From positions 123,713 to 187,712 of the forward strand of contig NZ_CAXRBQ010000086.1 in assembly GCF_964228735.1 (NCBI RefSeq): 64,000 bases of DNA, given 5' to 3'. Below the pieces are notes generated by a model. It ran no database searches and was not told the origin of the DNA. It saw only the letters and a program-made list of their open reading frames with translations. The DNA comes from Pontibacterium sp964228735. Its GTDB lineage: Bacteria > Pseudomonadota > Gammaproteobacteria > Pseudomonadales > Balneatricaceae. This document shows positions 42,822 to 51,440 of this stretch, piece by piece (within the stretch, counting starts at the first letter, position 1; every line of letters begins with the position of its first letter). A program made the position numbers and the translations under genes.

Positions 42822-43340
42822 TTAGGGATCTGTGTTGTAGGCCTGATACTCAACGGCGACGATTTCGTACCAGATATCTTCGCCGTTGGGTTTTTGCAGC
42901 CAGATCTCGTCACCGATCTCCTTTTTCAGGAGTAGCTTGGCCAGCGGTGAATCCATGCTGATGTAATCGCTGCCCGCTTCGATCTCATCCGGGCCCACGA
43001 TGCGGTAGCGTTTGCGGTTTTCCTCTTCATCTTCGATCGTCACCCAGGCACCGAAGAATACCTTGTCCCGGTTTTCCGGAATGCGATCCACCACGGTCAT
43101 ATCTTCCAAACGCTTGGAAAGGTAACGCACACGACGATCGATCTCGCGCAGCTGTTTCTTGCCGTAGATGTATTCGGCGTTTTCGGAGCGATCGCCCTGA
43201 GCGGCTGCTTCCTTCACCGATTGGGTGATCTCGGGGCGTTTAACTTTCCACAGGTACTTCAGCTCGTCGTTAAGGCGTTTGTAGCCTTCGGCGGTGATAT
43301 ACTTGGATTTCTTCGGTTGAGGTGGTCGCCAGCGGCCCAT
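42822..43340 (-). CDS. greB: Transcription elongation factor GreB
   Basis: 172 residues. Rescues backtracked RNA polymerase. N-terminal coiled coil with the acidic tip ENAEYIYGKKQLREIDRRVRYL, then the C-terminal FKBP-like domain VFFGAWVTIEDEEENRKRYRIVGPDEI and DSPLAKLLLKKEIGDEIWL. The RSENAEYIYGKK loop and RRVRYL match GreB rather than GreA. A basic N-terminal extension (GRWRPPQPKKSK) also fits GreB. ATG at 43340. Convergent with the cytochrome gene. Confidence 0.93.
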   Translation of the reverse strand: MGRWRPPQPKKSKYITAEGYKRLNDELKYLWKVKRPEITQSVKEAAAQGDRSENAEYIYGKKQLREIDRRVRYLSKRLEDMTVVDRIPENRDKVFFGAWVTIEDEEENRKRYRIVGPDEIEAGSDYISMDSPLAKLLLKKEIGDEIWLQKPNGEDIWYEIVAVEYQAYNTDP

Positions 43341-43462
43341 AACTATCCTGATCCGGTTTACGCCTCGGGCACGAGGTGTGCGATAAGTGCGTAAAATTTA
43401 ACGATTTAGATAAAGAATTTTAGCGCGTCGCCGATAGGATTGGGACAGCGTTTTGTTACTCG

Positions 43463-43900
43463 ATGCAGATCCGGAAGATGCAGACAGAAAAAATTCAGGC
43501 ACGTATAGAAACCTATACCTCCAATCTGACCCAAGCGGTTCAGAGCGGGAGTGGTGCCCAGTTTTCACTGCTGCTGAGCATGATTGCGACCAACCAGGAG
43601 CTGCCGGGGACACGTCCACAGGTATCCGGCGAAGGCTTCGAACTGCCAACCACCGACAACCAGTATCCCAACCCCAATGATCTGTATAGCGCCGATGTGG
43701 CCGAGCGGATGAACGTGGGCATCAACAAGGATATGCGTGGTGAGTTTGCCTACGCCTGCAGCTACGTGGAAACTGAATCCCTGGTGCCGGTAAAGAGTCG
43801 CCGACTGAACGACTCGCTGGAGCGGCTGGGACTTATCTCAGGCGGTGCGATGCTGCAGGAGATTGCCACTTCCCATCAGCAGATCAGACAGACCGCCTGA
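43463..43900 (+). CDS. Hypothetical protein (145 aa)
   Basis: Soluble, no signal peptide or membrane helix. It has an N-terminal helix (KIQARIETYTSNLTQAVQ) and a helix LLLSMIATNQEL. Then comes a polar region ending in a conserved-looking LNDSLERLGLISGGAMLQEIATSHQQIR. I recognise no family. The start is uncertain: ATG 43463 has no clear ribosome site and ATG 43478 is an alternative. Codon usage is like its neighbours. Confidence 0.6.
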   Translation: MQIRKMQTEKIQARIETYTSNLTQAVQSGSGAQFSLLLSMIATNQELPGTRPQVSGEGFELPTTDNQYPNPNDLYSADVAERMNVGINKDMRGEFAYACSYVETESLVPVKSRRLNDSLERLGLISGGAMLQEIATSHQQIRQTA

Positions 43901-43921
43901 CCTGCATCTCTCTTCCTTGCA

Positions 43922-44659
43922 TTAACTATTCTGTGACGGTGGTACTGCCCAACCCCTCTGTACGGCAGGGCGGGCTGTGAATCGCTCAATATAGGCCATA
44001 ACGTTTTTGTATTCGGCCAGGCCGGTAACTTCATCCGCTTTGTAAAATTTAGCGACAGTTTCTAGCCAGGGCACAATGGCGATATCGGCAATGGAGTATT
44101 CACCCGCAATCCACTCCTGGCCCTCCAGTTGCTGATCAATCACGTTCAGCAGGCGCTTGGTTTCGTTGATGTAACGCTCGCGCGGGCGTGGGTCTTCGAT
44201 CTCCTTGCCCGCATAGGCAAAAAAGAAGCCCAACTGGCCGAACATCGGCCCCACGCCACCCATCTGGAACATCAGCCACTGCAGGACCTTGATCTTGTCG
44301 GTCGGAGTGCTGCCCATCAGTTGGCCGGTTTTCTCCGCCAGATAAACCAGAATCGCTCCACTTTCGAACAGGCCGATCGGTTTGCCTTCCGGACCATTGG
44401 GATCGATGATCGCCGGGATCTTGTTGTTCGGGTTGAGGGACAGAAACTCCGCGCTCTTCACATCCTCATCTGCCAGGGTGACGCGATGGGCTTCATACGC
44501 CAGGCCGAGCTCCTCCAGCGCGATAGAGATCTTCACGCCATTGGGCGTGCCCAGCGAGTAGAGCTGGATAAGCTCCGGGTGCTGAGCGGGCCAGCGCTGG
44601 GAGATCGGGTATTCGGCTACGGTTGGATAGTCGTGTGGATTGCTCATCGAATCGTCCAT
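43922..44659 (-). CDS. Glutathione S-transferase, YghU type
   Basis: 245 residues. The N-terminal thioredoxin-like domain has LIQLYSLGTPNGVKISIALEELGL, with the Asn of the YghU/YfcG disulfide reductase type; NNKIPAIIDPNG and FESGAILVYLAEKTG form the glutathione site. The C-terminal helical domain follows (IADIAIVPWLETVAKF). Probably acts on glutathione disulfides or mixed disulfides. ATG at 44659; ATG 44647 is an alternative. The 170 bp before the next gene contain nothing I can support. Confidence 0.88.
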   Translation of the reverse strand: MDDSMSNPHDYPTVAEYPISQRWPAQHPELIQLYSLGTPNGVKISIALEELGLAYEAHRVTLADEDVKSAEFLSLNPNNKIPAIIDPNGPEGKPIGLFESGAILVYLAEKTGQLMGSTPTDKIKVLQWLMFQMGGVGPMFGQLGFFFAYAGKEIEDPRPRERYINETKRLLNVIDQQLEGQEWIAGEYSIADIAIVPWLETVAKFYKADEVTGLAEYKNVMAYIERFTARPAVQRGWAVPPSQNS

Positions 44660-44826
44660 TGTCCTGCTAAATCAGAATCTACAGAGTATGCTTCGAGAAG
44701 CATCGAAACAATTTTAGATTCAGGAATGGAATGTTCGCGATTTAGGACCAATGCCGCGGTGTGCATAGATGGGGAATTGCAGGCGCGCTGAGAAAGGGAG
44801 GGGATGCGCGCCTGAAAGCTAATGGA

Positions 44827-45213
44827 TCAGTCAGTGCGCCACTGAATCTTTTCCTGGGTGTCGTTTTCTACCTTCCACCACTCATCCGGTTCGTCGCCGT
44901 CGGCCCAGCCTCCCGCAATACAGCGGATCTGGGTATCCATATCGGCGGCCGCCTGAATGGCGCAGTCCAGGTCTTTCTGCCAGCGGGTACGGTCCGACTT
45001 GAACCAGACACTGGTCCAGGCTTTGCCTACCACCTTCTCGTGGATCATTACCGGAACAGCCGTGCCATCCAGCGAGGCTTTGTACTCGTGTACGGTGCCC
45101 TGTGAAAAGTCGTTGCTGAGTCCGTCAAAGCGCTGGCGCAGCCAGGCTTCAATCTCGTCCAGCGAGCGGTTTTTTACATAGATCTCGATATCGGGATGGC
45201 GTTGGTCAGTCAT
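44827..45213 (-). CDS. Conserved-looking hypothetical protein (128 aa)
   Basis: Soluble, with an alternating fold: IEIYVKNRSLDEIEAWLRQRF, then VPVMIHEKVVGKAWTSVWFKSD and a long acidic, Trp-rich end (DGDEPDEWWKVE). No known family recognised. ATG at 45213 overlaps the end of the upstream membrane-protein gene by 8 nt, so the two are coupled. Confidence 0.7.
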   Translation of the reverse strand: MTDQRHPDIEIYVKNRSLDEIEAWLRQRFDGLSNDFSQGTVHEYKASLDGTAVPVMIHEKVVGKAWTSVWFKSDRTRWQKDLDCAIQAAADMDTQIRCIAGGWADGDEPDEWWKVENDTQEKIQWRTD

Positions 45214-45493
45214 CGGTTTGGTTTGTACTCAATATTCGGAAAAGTCGCAGCACGCTTAGGCAAATATAGCCAAATGCCGCCAGAATGATACCCACACCGG
45301 CCAGGATTAAGCCAACAATTGCCAGGGTTTCCTGCAGCACGGAGCTGCGCAGGAAGAACTCGGAGCCCACAATCAGCAGTCCACCCAGCACAAAGGTGCC
45401 AAAACCTGTGATCAGTATCTTCAGGTTCTGCTGGTAGTTATCAGCGCGGCGGTATAACCAGCGCTTGAATGGGTGGATACGTTGGTGGCTCAT
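45206..45493 (-). CDS. Small two-helix membrane protein (95 aa)
   Basis: Starts MSHQRIHPFKRWLYRRADNYQQ. Two hydrophobic helices at about 22-42 (ILITGFGTFVLGGLLIVGSEFF) and 50-72 (LAIVGLILAGVGIILAAFGYIC), then a short basic tail. ATG at 45493, 10 nt after the rlmA stop, is preferred to the frame to 45535 that would overlap rlmA. Function unknown. Confidence 0.65.
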   Translation of the reverse strand: MSHQRIHPFKRWLYRRADNYQQNLKILITGFGTFVLGGLLIVGSEFFLRSSVLQETLAIVGLILAGVGIILAAFGYICLSVLRLFRILSTNQTDD

Positions 45494-45503
45494 CAGTGCA
45501 TTC

Positions 45504-46349
45504 TCAGCGGCGACGGAACAGGCCGAGTTTAACATCCAATGTCAGTTGCAGGGATGTCAGCTCGGCAAACTGCTCGCGTTTGGCCTGGGGCATGCGCTGG
45601 CTGTGTGGGGTCATGCCCAGCAGGGTCAGGATGCTATGGTTGTCGTCCAGCGCAAAGTTGTAGCTAACCTCGGTAACGCTCTCCAGCTCGAACAGCGGCT
45701 CCAGCTGTTTTACCGGATCGTAGCGCGACGGGCGTACCTCGTCGTAGATCAATTCACGCAGCTCAATCAAGTGCTGCTCGCCGGTCCAGGCCAGCAGCAG
45801 GAAGCCGTTCTGTTTCAGTGGTTTGGCGAACGCTTCCGGCATCAGGCGGCTGAACAGCACCGTCAGGCCACTCAGGCTTTGCGCAGGAACCGGAATGTTG
45901 GCGCCGGAGGCAACCAGCCAGTCGATGGACTTGCTGCGGGCGCAGGCGGCTTTTACAGCGTGTTTGGAGATATCCAGGCCAATCAGCGCGTCCTCACGCC
46001 CGGCATCGTTCAGCGCTTGCTCCAGGGCGGCGGTGTAGAAACCTTCACCACAGCCCATATCCAGAATGCTCGACGGCGTTTCCGGTAGGCTGTTCAACAC
46101 CAGCTGATTGATCTGCTCGGACAGCTGACGGTAGTGGCCTTGGTCGAGAAAATCACGGCGTGCCTGCACCATCTCGGCGTTGTCGCCGGGATCCTTGGAT
46201 TTCTTCTTGTGCGAGAGCAGCAGGTTCCAGTAACCCTGCTTGGCTCGGTCAAAGCTATGGCCAGCGCTGCAGCGCAGGTTGTTATCCTGTTGCTGCAGCG
46301 TCTGTTGGCATACGGGGCAGGCCAGCGGGGTGTTCATCGGGGTGCTCAT
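45504..46349 (-). CDS. rlmA: 23S rRNA (guanine-N1)-methyltransferase RlmA
   Basis: 281 residues. Methylates G745 (E. coli numbering) of 23S rRNA. The N-terminal zinc ribbon is CPVCQQ...CSAGHSFD; then KQGYWNLLL and ARRDFLDQGHY precede the SAM-binding motif ILDMGCGEGFYTAAL. ATG at 46349 overlaps the dapE stop (ATGA). RlmA and RlmA(II) differ in target; the type is assigned from Gram-negative context. Confidence 0.88.
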   Translation of the reverse strand: MSTPMNTPLACPVCQQTLQQQDNNLRCSAGHSFDRAKQGYWNLLLSHKKKSKDPGDNAEMVQARRDFLDQGHYRQLSEQINQLVLNSLPETPSSILDMGCGEGFYTAALEQALNDAGREDALIGLDISKHAVKAACARSKSIDWLVASGANIPVPAQSLSGLTVLFSRLMPEAFAKPLKQNGFLLLAWTGEQHLIELRELIYDEVRPSRYDPVKQLEPLFELESVTEVSYNFALDDNHSILTLLGMTPHSQRMPQAKREQFAELTSLQLTLDVKLGLFRRR

Positions 46350-47485
46350 TCAGTCAGCAGACGTGCCAGTACGTTTTCGTAGATGTCGGTCAGGGTGTCC
46401 AGATCTTTCACGCTTACGCGTTCGTTCACCTGATGGATGGTGGCGTTGATCGGACCGAGTTCAACCACTTGCGCGCCGGTTGGTGCGATGAAGCGACCAT
46501 CGGAGGTACCGCCGGAAGTAGACAGCTCAGTATCGATACCGGTGACTGCTTTGATTGCCTGCTGGCTGGCTTCCACCAGACTGCCTGCTGCTGTCAGGAA
46601 TGGGTTGCCGGACAGCGTCCAGTCGATGTCCCACTCCAGACCGTGTTTATCCAGAATGTCGCGTACACGGGCTTTCAGCTCGTCGGCGGTCACTTCGGTG
46701 GAGAAACGGAAGTTGAATTCGATATCCACATGACCTGGGACCACGTTGGTGGCACCGGTACCGGCGTGGATGTTGGAGACCTGGAAGCTGGTTGGTGGGA
46801 AGAAGTCGTTGCCTTCGTCCCACACCTCGGTGGACAACTCGGCCAGGGCTGGGGCTGCCAGATGGATAGGGTTTTTAACCAGGTGTGGATATGCCACGTG
46901 ACCCTGCTTACCACGGACCACCAGGGAACCGGACAGGGAGCCACGGCGACCGTTCTTGATCACATCACCCACATGCTTGGTGCTGGATGGCTCACCTACG
47001 ATGCAGTAATCGATTTTTTCGTTACGTGCTTCCAGGTGATCTACCACACGGGTGGTGCCGTTGATAAACGGGCCTTCCTCGTCAGAGGTGATCAGCAGCG
47101 CGATAGAGCCGTTGTGATCCGGGTGGTGGTCGATAAAGCGTTCCAGCGCGACCATGAACGCAGCAATACCACCTTTCATATCCGCTGCGCCGCGACCGTG
47201 CAACATGCCTTCGTGGATGGTTGGTTCAAATGGAGGATACGTCCAGCGCTCTTCCGGACCGGATGGCACCACGTCGGTGTGCCCCGCGAAGCAGAACAAT
47301 GGGCCTTCGGTGCCACGGCGTGCCCAGAAATTACTCACATCTTCAAACTGCAGACGTTCGATCTTAAAGCCCAGCTTCTCCAAACGGGAGATCATCAGAT
47401 CCTGACAGCCGGCGTCTTCCGGGGTTACGGAACGGCGGGAGATCAGATCCATTGCAAGTTCAACGGTAGGAGAGAGGTGAGCCAT
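46346..47485 (-). CDS. dapE: Succinyl-diaminopimelate desuccinylase
   Basis: 379 residues. Hydrolyses N-succinyl-LL-diaminopimelate in the succinylase branch of lysine and peptidoglycan precursor synthesis. M20 peptidase motifs: FCFAGHTDVVPSG (first metal His), GRGAADMKGGIAAFMVAL, ITSDEEGPFINGT (catalytic Glu), and CIVGEPSS. ATG at 47485. The gene is separated from dapD by a hairpin at 47537-47570. Confidence 0.95.
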   Translation of the reverse strand: MAHLSPTVELAMDLISRRSVTPEDAGCQDLMISRLEKLGFKIERLQFEDVSNFWARRGTEGPLFCFAGHTDVVPSGPEERWTYPPFEPTIHEGMLHGRGAADMKGGIAAFMVALERFIDHHPDHNGSIALLITSDEEGPFINGTTRVVDHLEARNEKIDYCIVGEPSSTKHVGDVIKNGRRGSLSGSLVVRGKQGHVAYPHLVKNPIHLAAPALAELSTEVWDEGNDFFPPTSFQVSNIHAGTGATNVVPGHVDIEFNFRFSTEVTADELKARVRDILDKHGLEWDIDWTLSGNPFLTAAGSLVEASQQAIKAVTGIDTELSTSGGTSDGRFIAPTGAQVVELGPINATIHQVNERVSVKDLDTLTDIYENVLARLLTE

Positions 47486-47536
47486 GGGGTGAGCGTCCTG
47501 TTATGGGGTAGTTCGGGGCAAGGTGGAGTATAAAGA

Positions 47537-47570
47537 ATAACCCGCGCTGTATCGCTACAGTGCGGGTTAT
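47537..47570 (-). terminator. Terminator-like hairpin after dapD
   Basis: ATAACCCGC-CTGTA/TACAG-GCGGGTTAT: a long stem interrupted by one mismatch, with the TCGC loop. It lies 23 nt after the dapD stop and is followed on the minus strand by TTCTTTAT. Probably limits read-through from dapD into dapE. Confidence 0.6.
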
Positions 47571-47592
47571 CGGTTAGCGCGTTAAGCCGTGC

Positions 47593-48624
47593 TTAGTTGT
47601 GCTTGTGCAGCTCTTCATTCAGTTCGATCGCAGACTTGTTGGTCTTCACTTCGATGCGACCGTTCTGGGAGTTGCGACGGAACAGCAGGTCCGGTTTGCC
47701 TGCCAGCTCTGCAGCTTTAACCACGCCCACTTCGTTGTTCTGGTCGTCCAGCAGCGTCACTTTGGAACCTGCAGTTACGTACAGACCCGCTTCCAGGGTG
47801 CAGCGATCGCCCAGTGGCAGACCCAGACCTGCGTTTGCGCCCAGCAGGCAGTTTTCGCCCACGGAGATCACAACATCGTTACCGCCGGACAGGGTACCCA
47901 TGGTGGATGCACCACCACCGATGTCGGAACCGTTGCCTACCACTACGCCTGCAGAGATACGGCCTTCAACCATGCTTACACCCATGGTGCCAGCGTTGAA
48001 GTTGATGAAACCTTCGTGCATGACGGTGGTGCCTTCGCCCACGTGTGCACCCAGACGGATACGGGAAGCATCACCTACACGGATACCTGCTGGTACCACG
48101 TAGTTGGTCATCTGTGGGAACTTGTCGACAGAGTAAACGTGCAGCACGCGACCCTGAGCACGGGCGGCCAGCTGACGCTTGGACAGGTCGTCCATGGATA
48201 CTGCACCTTCAGAAGTCCAGGCAACGTTTGGCAGCTGACCGAACATACCTGCCAGGTTCAGGCCGTGTGGCTGTACCAGACGGTGGGACAGCAGGGACAG
48301 CTTCAGGTAAACCTCAGCGGTAGAGGCTGGCTCTGCGTCGGTTTCCAGGATAGTTACGAACAGTGCCTGGGACGTACCTTCCAGGATCTCAACGATCTCA
48401 GCCTGGTCTTCAGCGCCAACGGACAGGAATGCCGCTTCCAGATCTTTCAGCTGGGATTCTTTGATCTCGATCGCTGCGTTGCCACCTTCGTAACCCACTT
48501 TTGCAGCGACCGCTGCAACCAGCGTGTCGTCCGCGTTCAGCAGCGGTGCGTTGTAGTAAACCTCCAGCAGGTCACCAGCGGAAGATTTAGTACCAACACC
48601 CAGACCGAATGCAAAATTTGCCAT
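47593..48624 (-). CDS. dapD: Tetrahydrodipicolinate N-succinyltransferase
   Basis: 343 residues, the longer Pseudomonas-like form. Succinylates tetrahydrodipicolinate using succinyl-CoA. It contains left-handed beta-helix hexapeptides in the middle and C-terminal part: VGDASRIRLGAHVGEGTTVMHEGFINFNAGTMG, VVGNGSDIGGGASTMG. The N-terminal half (1-160) is the larger non-helical domain of this subtype. ATG at 48624. Confidence 0.93.
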   Translation of the reverse strand: MANFAFGLGVGTKSSAGDLLEVYYNAPLLNADDTLVAAVAAKVGYEGGNAAIEIKESQLKDLEAAFLSVGAEDQAEIVEILEGTSQALFVTILETDAEPASTAEVYLKLSLLSHRLVQPHGLNLAGMFGQLPNVAWTSEGAVSMDDLSKRQLAARAQGRVLHVYSVDKFPQMTNYVVPAGIRVGDASRIRLGAHVGEGTTVMHEGFINFNAGTMGVSMVEGRISAGVVVGNGSDIGGGASTMGTLSGGNDVVISVGENCLLGANAGLGLPLGDRCTLEAGLYVTAGSKVTLLDDQNNEVGVVKAAELAGKPDLLFRRNSQNGRIEVKTNKSAIELNEELHKHN

Positions 48625-48672
48625 GTTATGACTCCAGTAAACTCAGTATAAAATTCTTATCGTTGCCAGGTT

Positions 48673-49020
48673 TTACTTACCCAGCAGGGATGCGTACTCG
48701 GCATCCTTGAAACCTACTTTGCGCACGTCTCCAGTATCCAGCAGCGGGCGCTTGATGATCGCCGGATTCTCCAGCATAACCTCAATCGCAGAGGCCTCAT
48801 CAATGTTGTCTTTGATATCGTCCGGCAGCTGACGCCAGGTGGTGCCACGTTTGTTCAGCAGCACTTCCCAACCCAGCTCGCCTACCCAGCTTTTCAGCTG
48901 GACTGCGTCCAGACCGTCCTTGCGGTAGTCGTGAAACTGGTAATCAACACCTTCCGCTTCCAGCCACTTGCGGGCTTTCTTGATGGTGTCGCAGTTTTTA
49001 ATACCGTACATGGTAATCAT
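48673..49020 (-). CDS. ArsC/Spx-family protein (YffB-like)
   Basis: 115 residues of thioredoxin-like fold. The N-terminal MYGIKNCDTIKKARKWLEAEGVDYQFHDYRKDG has a single Cys in NCDT and the usual KKAR of the family. It also has the NKRGTTWR segment and a PxIKRPLLDTG motif. Not a proven arsenate reductase: it lacks the CxxS/CXR catalytic triad of plasmid ArsC. It lies between dapC and dapD, as in Pseudomonas. Confidence 0.88.
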   Translation of the reverse strand: MITMYGIKNCDTIKKARKWLEAEGVDYQFHDYRKDGLDAVQLKSWVGELGWEVLLNKRGTTWRQLPDDIKDNIDEASAIEVMLENPAIIKRPLLDTGDVRKVGFKDAEYASLLGK

Positions 49021-49046
49021 ACGCTTTTACCTCTTGGTGACGGGCT

Positions 49047-50243
49047 TTACAGCGACTCAACGTATTTACGGATACGGTGTGCACCTTCGATGCACTCTTC
49101 CAGAGTCGCAACCAGTGCCATACGCACATAACCTGCGCCCGGCAGGATACCGTCAGTTTCGCGGGACAGGTAACGACCCGGCAGGACGGTCAGGTTCTGC
49201 TGTTCAAACAACCCCTGAGCAAAGGTGTCATCATCGATTGGTGTTTTCGCCCACAGGTAGAAGCTGGCATCCGGCTTCTGTACATCCATCACCGGCGACA
49301 GGATCTCGATTACCGCATCGAACTTACGACGGTACTGATCACGGTTTTCCAGCACGTGGTCTTCATTGTTCCACGCGGCGATAGAGGCCAGCTGGTGCTG
49401 AACCGGCATGGAGCAGCCGTGGTAGGTGCGGTACTGCAGGAACGGACCCAGCAGCGCTGCATCACCGGCGATGAAACCGGAACGCAGACCTGGCAGGTTG
49501 GAGCGCTTGGACAGGCTGTGCATCACTACGCAGTTCTTGTAGTCGTTACGGCCCATCTCAGCGCATGCCTGCAGCAGGCCAACCGGTGGGTTGCTCTCAT
49601 CCAGGTAGATCTCGGAGTAGCACTCGTCGGACGCCACGATGAAATCGTATTTGTCGGACAGCTCGATCAGCTTTTTCAGCGTATCCAGATCGGTCACCGC
49701 GCCGGTCGGGTTGCTCGGAGAGCAGAGAAACAGCAGCTGGCAGTTCTGCCATACGGATTCTGGTACCGCGTCAAAATCCGGGATAAAGCCGTTCTCGGCC
49801 AGGCAGTTCAGGTAGTACGGTTTGGCTCCGGCCAGGTAGGCCGCGCCTTCGTAGATCTGGTAGAACGGATTCGGTGATACCACCAGAGCGTCTTCGCTGC
49901 GATTTACCGCGGCCTGAGTGAAGGCGAAGATCGCTTCACGGGTACCGTTAACCGGCAGTACATTCGCTTCCGGATCTACAGAGCCTTCCTTCAGCTTAAA
50001 ACGACGCTCACACCAGCCTGCGATTGCCTGGCGCAGTTCCGGCATACCCTTGGTGGTTGGGTAGTTGCACAGACGGCCCATGTTCTCGGTCAGTACCTCT
50101 GCCACAAACTCAGGGGCAGGGTGTTTTGGTTCACCGATGGAGAACGCAATGTGGTCCAGATCGGACGGCGGTGTAACCTGCGCTTTCAGCGCGGTCAGTT
50201 TTTCAAACGGGTAAGGCTGCAGGAGGCTGAGATCTTTGTTCAT
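49047..50243 (-). CDS. dapC: Succinyldiaminopimelate transaminase
   Basis: 398 residues of the class I aminotransferase fold. It forms N-succinyl-LL-diaminopimelate from the keto precursor using glutamate. PLP lysine in MHSLSKRSNLPGLRSGF; also LCSPSNPTGAVTDLDTL and VASDECYSEIYLD. ATG at 50243 is chosen because MNKDLSLLQPYPFEKL is the DapC N-terminus; the frame to 50321 adds non-family residues. It heads the minus-strand group dapC - arsC-like - dapD - dapE - rlmA. Confidence 0.9.
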   Translation of the reverse strand: MNKDLSLLQPYPFEKLTALKAQVTPPSDLDHIAFSIGEPKHPAPEFVAEVLTENMGRLCNYPTTKGMPELRQAIAGWCERRFKLKEGSVDPEANVLPVNGTREAIFAFTQAAVNRSEDALVVSPNPFYQIYEGAAYLAGAKPYYLNCLAENGFIPDFDAVPESVWQNCQLLFLCSPSNPTGAVTDLDTLKKLIELSDKYDFIVASDECYSEIYLDESNPPVGLLQACAEMGRNDYKNCVVMHSLSKRSNLPGLRSGFIAGDAALLGPFLQYRTYHGCSMPVQHQLASIAAWNNEDHVLENRDQYRRKFDAVIEILSPVMDVQKPDASFYLWAKTPIDDDTFAQGLFEQQNLTVLPGRYLSRETDGILPGAGYVRMALVATLEECIEGAHRIRKYVESL

Positions 50244-50476
50244 GGATAGTCCTGATATCTCCCGGATCGGACCGGGTTTTGCACGCGACAAGGCGCAAAA
50301 GTATACAGAATTCATGGCCAACCATTAAGTCTTGAACGCATAAATCTGAGTGATCTGGTTGGATATAAGACAGATATTGGCAATGGAGGTCGTTTAGGGA
50401 ACCAAATTTTGTCTTACAGGTCCTCTTTGGACGCATTTGCTATGCTTCCATAAGTGAGAAGAGTGAGGATTAAAAG

Positions 50477-50836
50477 ATGCACCCCGAGCTGCGCTTACAT
50501 CCACGCATGCCGGTTGAGTTGCCGGCTGAGGTTGTTTTTCCCTCCGGGGAATCCGCCGACATTACCCTGCTCAGCCTGAGTTTGGGTGGTTTGACCTCGG
50601 AAGGTAATGATCGTGCCTTCCAGCTATTTGAAGAGAGCCGTCCCCGTTTCCCGATTGAAGTGGAGATGCATTTTGGTCTGGGGGATCGCCCGATCCGTTG
50701 CCATTGCCGCCTGATCCATACCCAGCGGCTGAAACAGAACCGTTATGCCTTCGGCTTTAAGCTGTTGAGCCTGGACCTGATGGATCAGCAATTTATCCGT
50801 GAAAAAGTGGAGGAGTATGAAATAACCCGTCTCTGA
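50477..50836 (+). CDS. Single-domain PilZ protein A
   Basis: 119 residues, one PilZ domain. The first c-di-GMP motif RLHPR (RxxxR) is present. The second reads SLSLGG where D/N-x-S-x-x-G is expected (Ser for Asp/Asn), so affinity may be altered. It then has FPIEVEMHFGLGDRP and FGFKLLSLDL. ATG at 50477 has GAGGA 8 nt upstream. It is a tandem paralog of the gene at 51039. Confidence 0.85.
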   Translation: MHPELRLHPRMPVELPAEVVFPSGESADITLLSLSLGGLTSEGNDRAFQLFEESRPRFPIEVEMHFGLGDRPIRCHCRLIHTQRLKQNRYAFGFKLLSLDLMDQQFIREKVEEYEITRL

Positions 50837-51038
50837 TCCTTTCCCCAATACGATTGTGTATCCGCCATGCATCGTCGTTGCCTGCACCAACCAGTGAAAG
50901 TTCCTGTTCACTTCGCTGGGCAATCCATAGAACGCCTGACCTCCGTCACTCCAAGACTGGTTATATATTTTCCTTATTGATCCAGCAGTTAAACAAGCGT
51001 TTGCTATCCTGTATGCAAGGAATCTTCAGGAGTAGCCA

Positions 51039-51398
51039 ATGCATTCAGAGCTCCGCATGCATCCACGTATGCCGATCGAACTCACCGCCACACTCAACCT
51101 GCCCAAAGGGATATCTGTCAACGTGATTATCCGCAACATCAGCCTGGGGGGCGTGATGTTGGAGGGTGGTGATCAGATGTTTGAGGTGATCCAACAGCAG
51201 GTGTCCTTGCCGGTGGATGTGGATGTCCAATTTGAGGTGGATGGGCAGCCGGTATACGGGCGCTATCGCTTGATCCACACCACCCGTAAACGCCAGGACC
51301 TCTACCAGATGGGATTTAAGGCGCTGACCATGGATCTCACCTCAACTGAGCTGATCCGCCAACTGGTCAACAAATATGAGCTGACTCGTGTGGAGTGA
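51039..51398 (+). CDS. Single-domain PilZ protein B
   Basis: 119 residues, same length and start (MHSELRMHPRMPIEL) as PilZ protein A. Both c-di-GMP motifs look intact: RMHPR and NISLGG. The C-terminal half is KAL-rich with a final helix, NKYELTRVE. ATG at 51039 follows AGGAG. The 200-bp gap to paralog A likely contains its own promoter. Confidence 0.85.
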   Translation: MHSELRMHPRMPIELTATLNLPKGISVNVIIRNISLGGVMLEGGDQMFEVIQQQVSLPVDVDVQFEVDGQPVYGRYRLIHTTRKRQDLYQMGFKALTMDLTSTELIRQLVNKYELTRVE

Positions 51399-51440
51399 AA
51401 GTCGACCGGATGAGTATCGCCCGGCCGACCGGATAGAGAG

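Noticed and set aside
46160..47533. Long plus-strand frame of 457 codons opposite dapE and rlmA
   Set aside because: Both underlying genes are certain; the frame is a shadow caused by codon bias.
47599..48651. 350-codon frame opposite dapD
   Set aside because: Shadow of a certain gene; composition is rich in Gln, His and Cys as in other antisense frames here.
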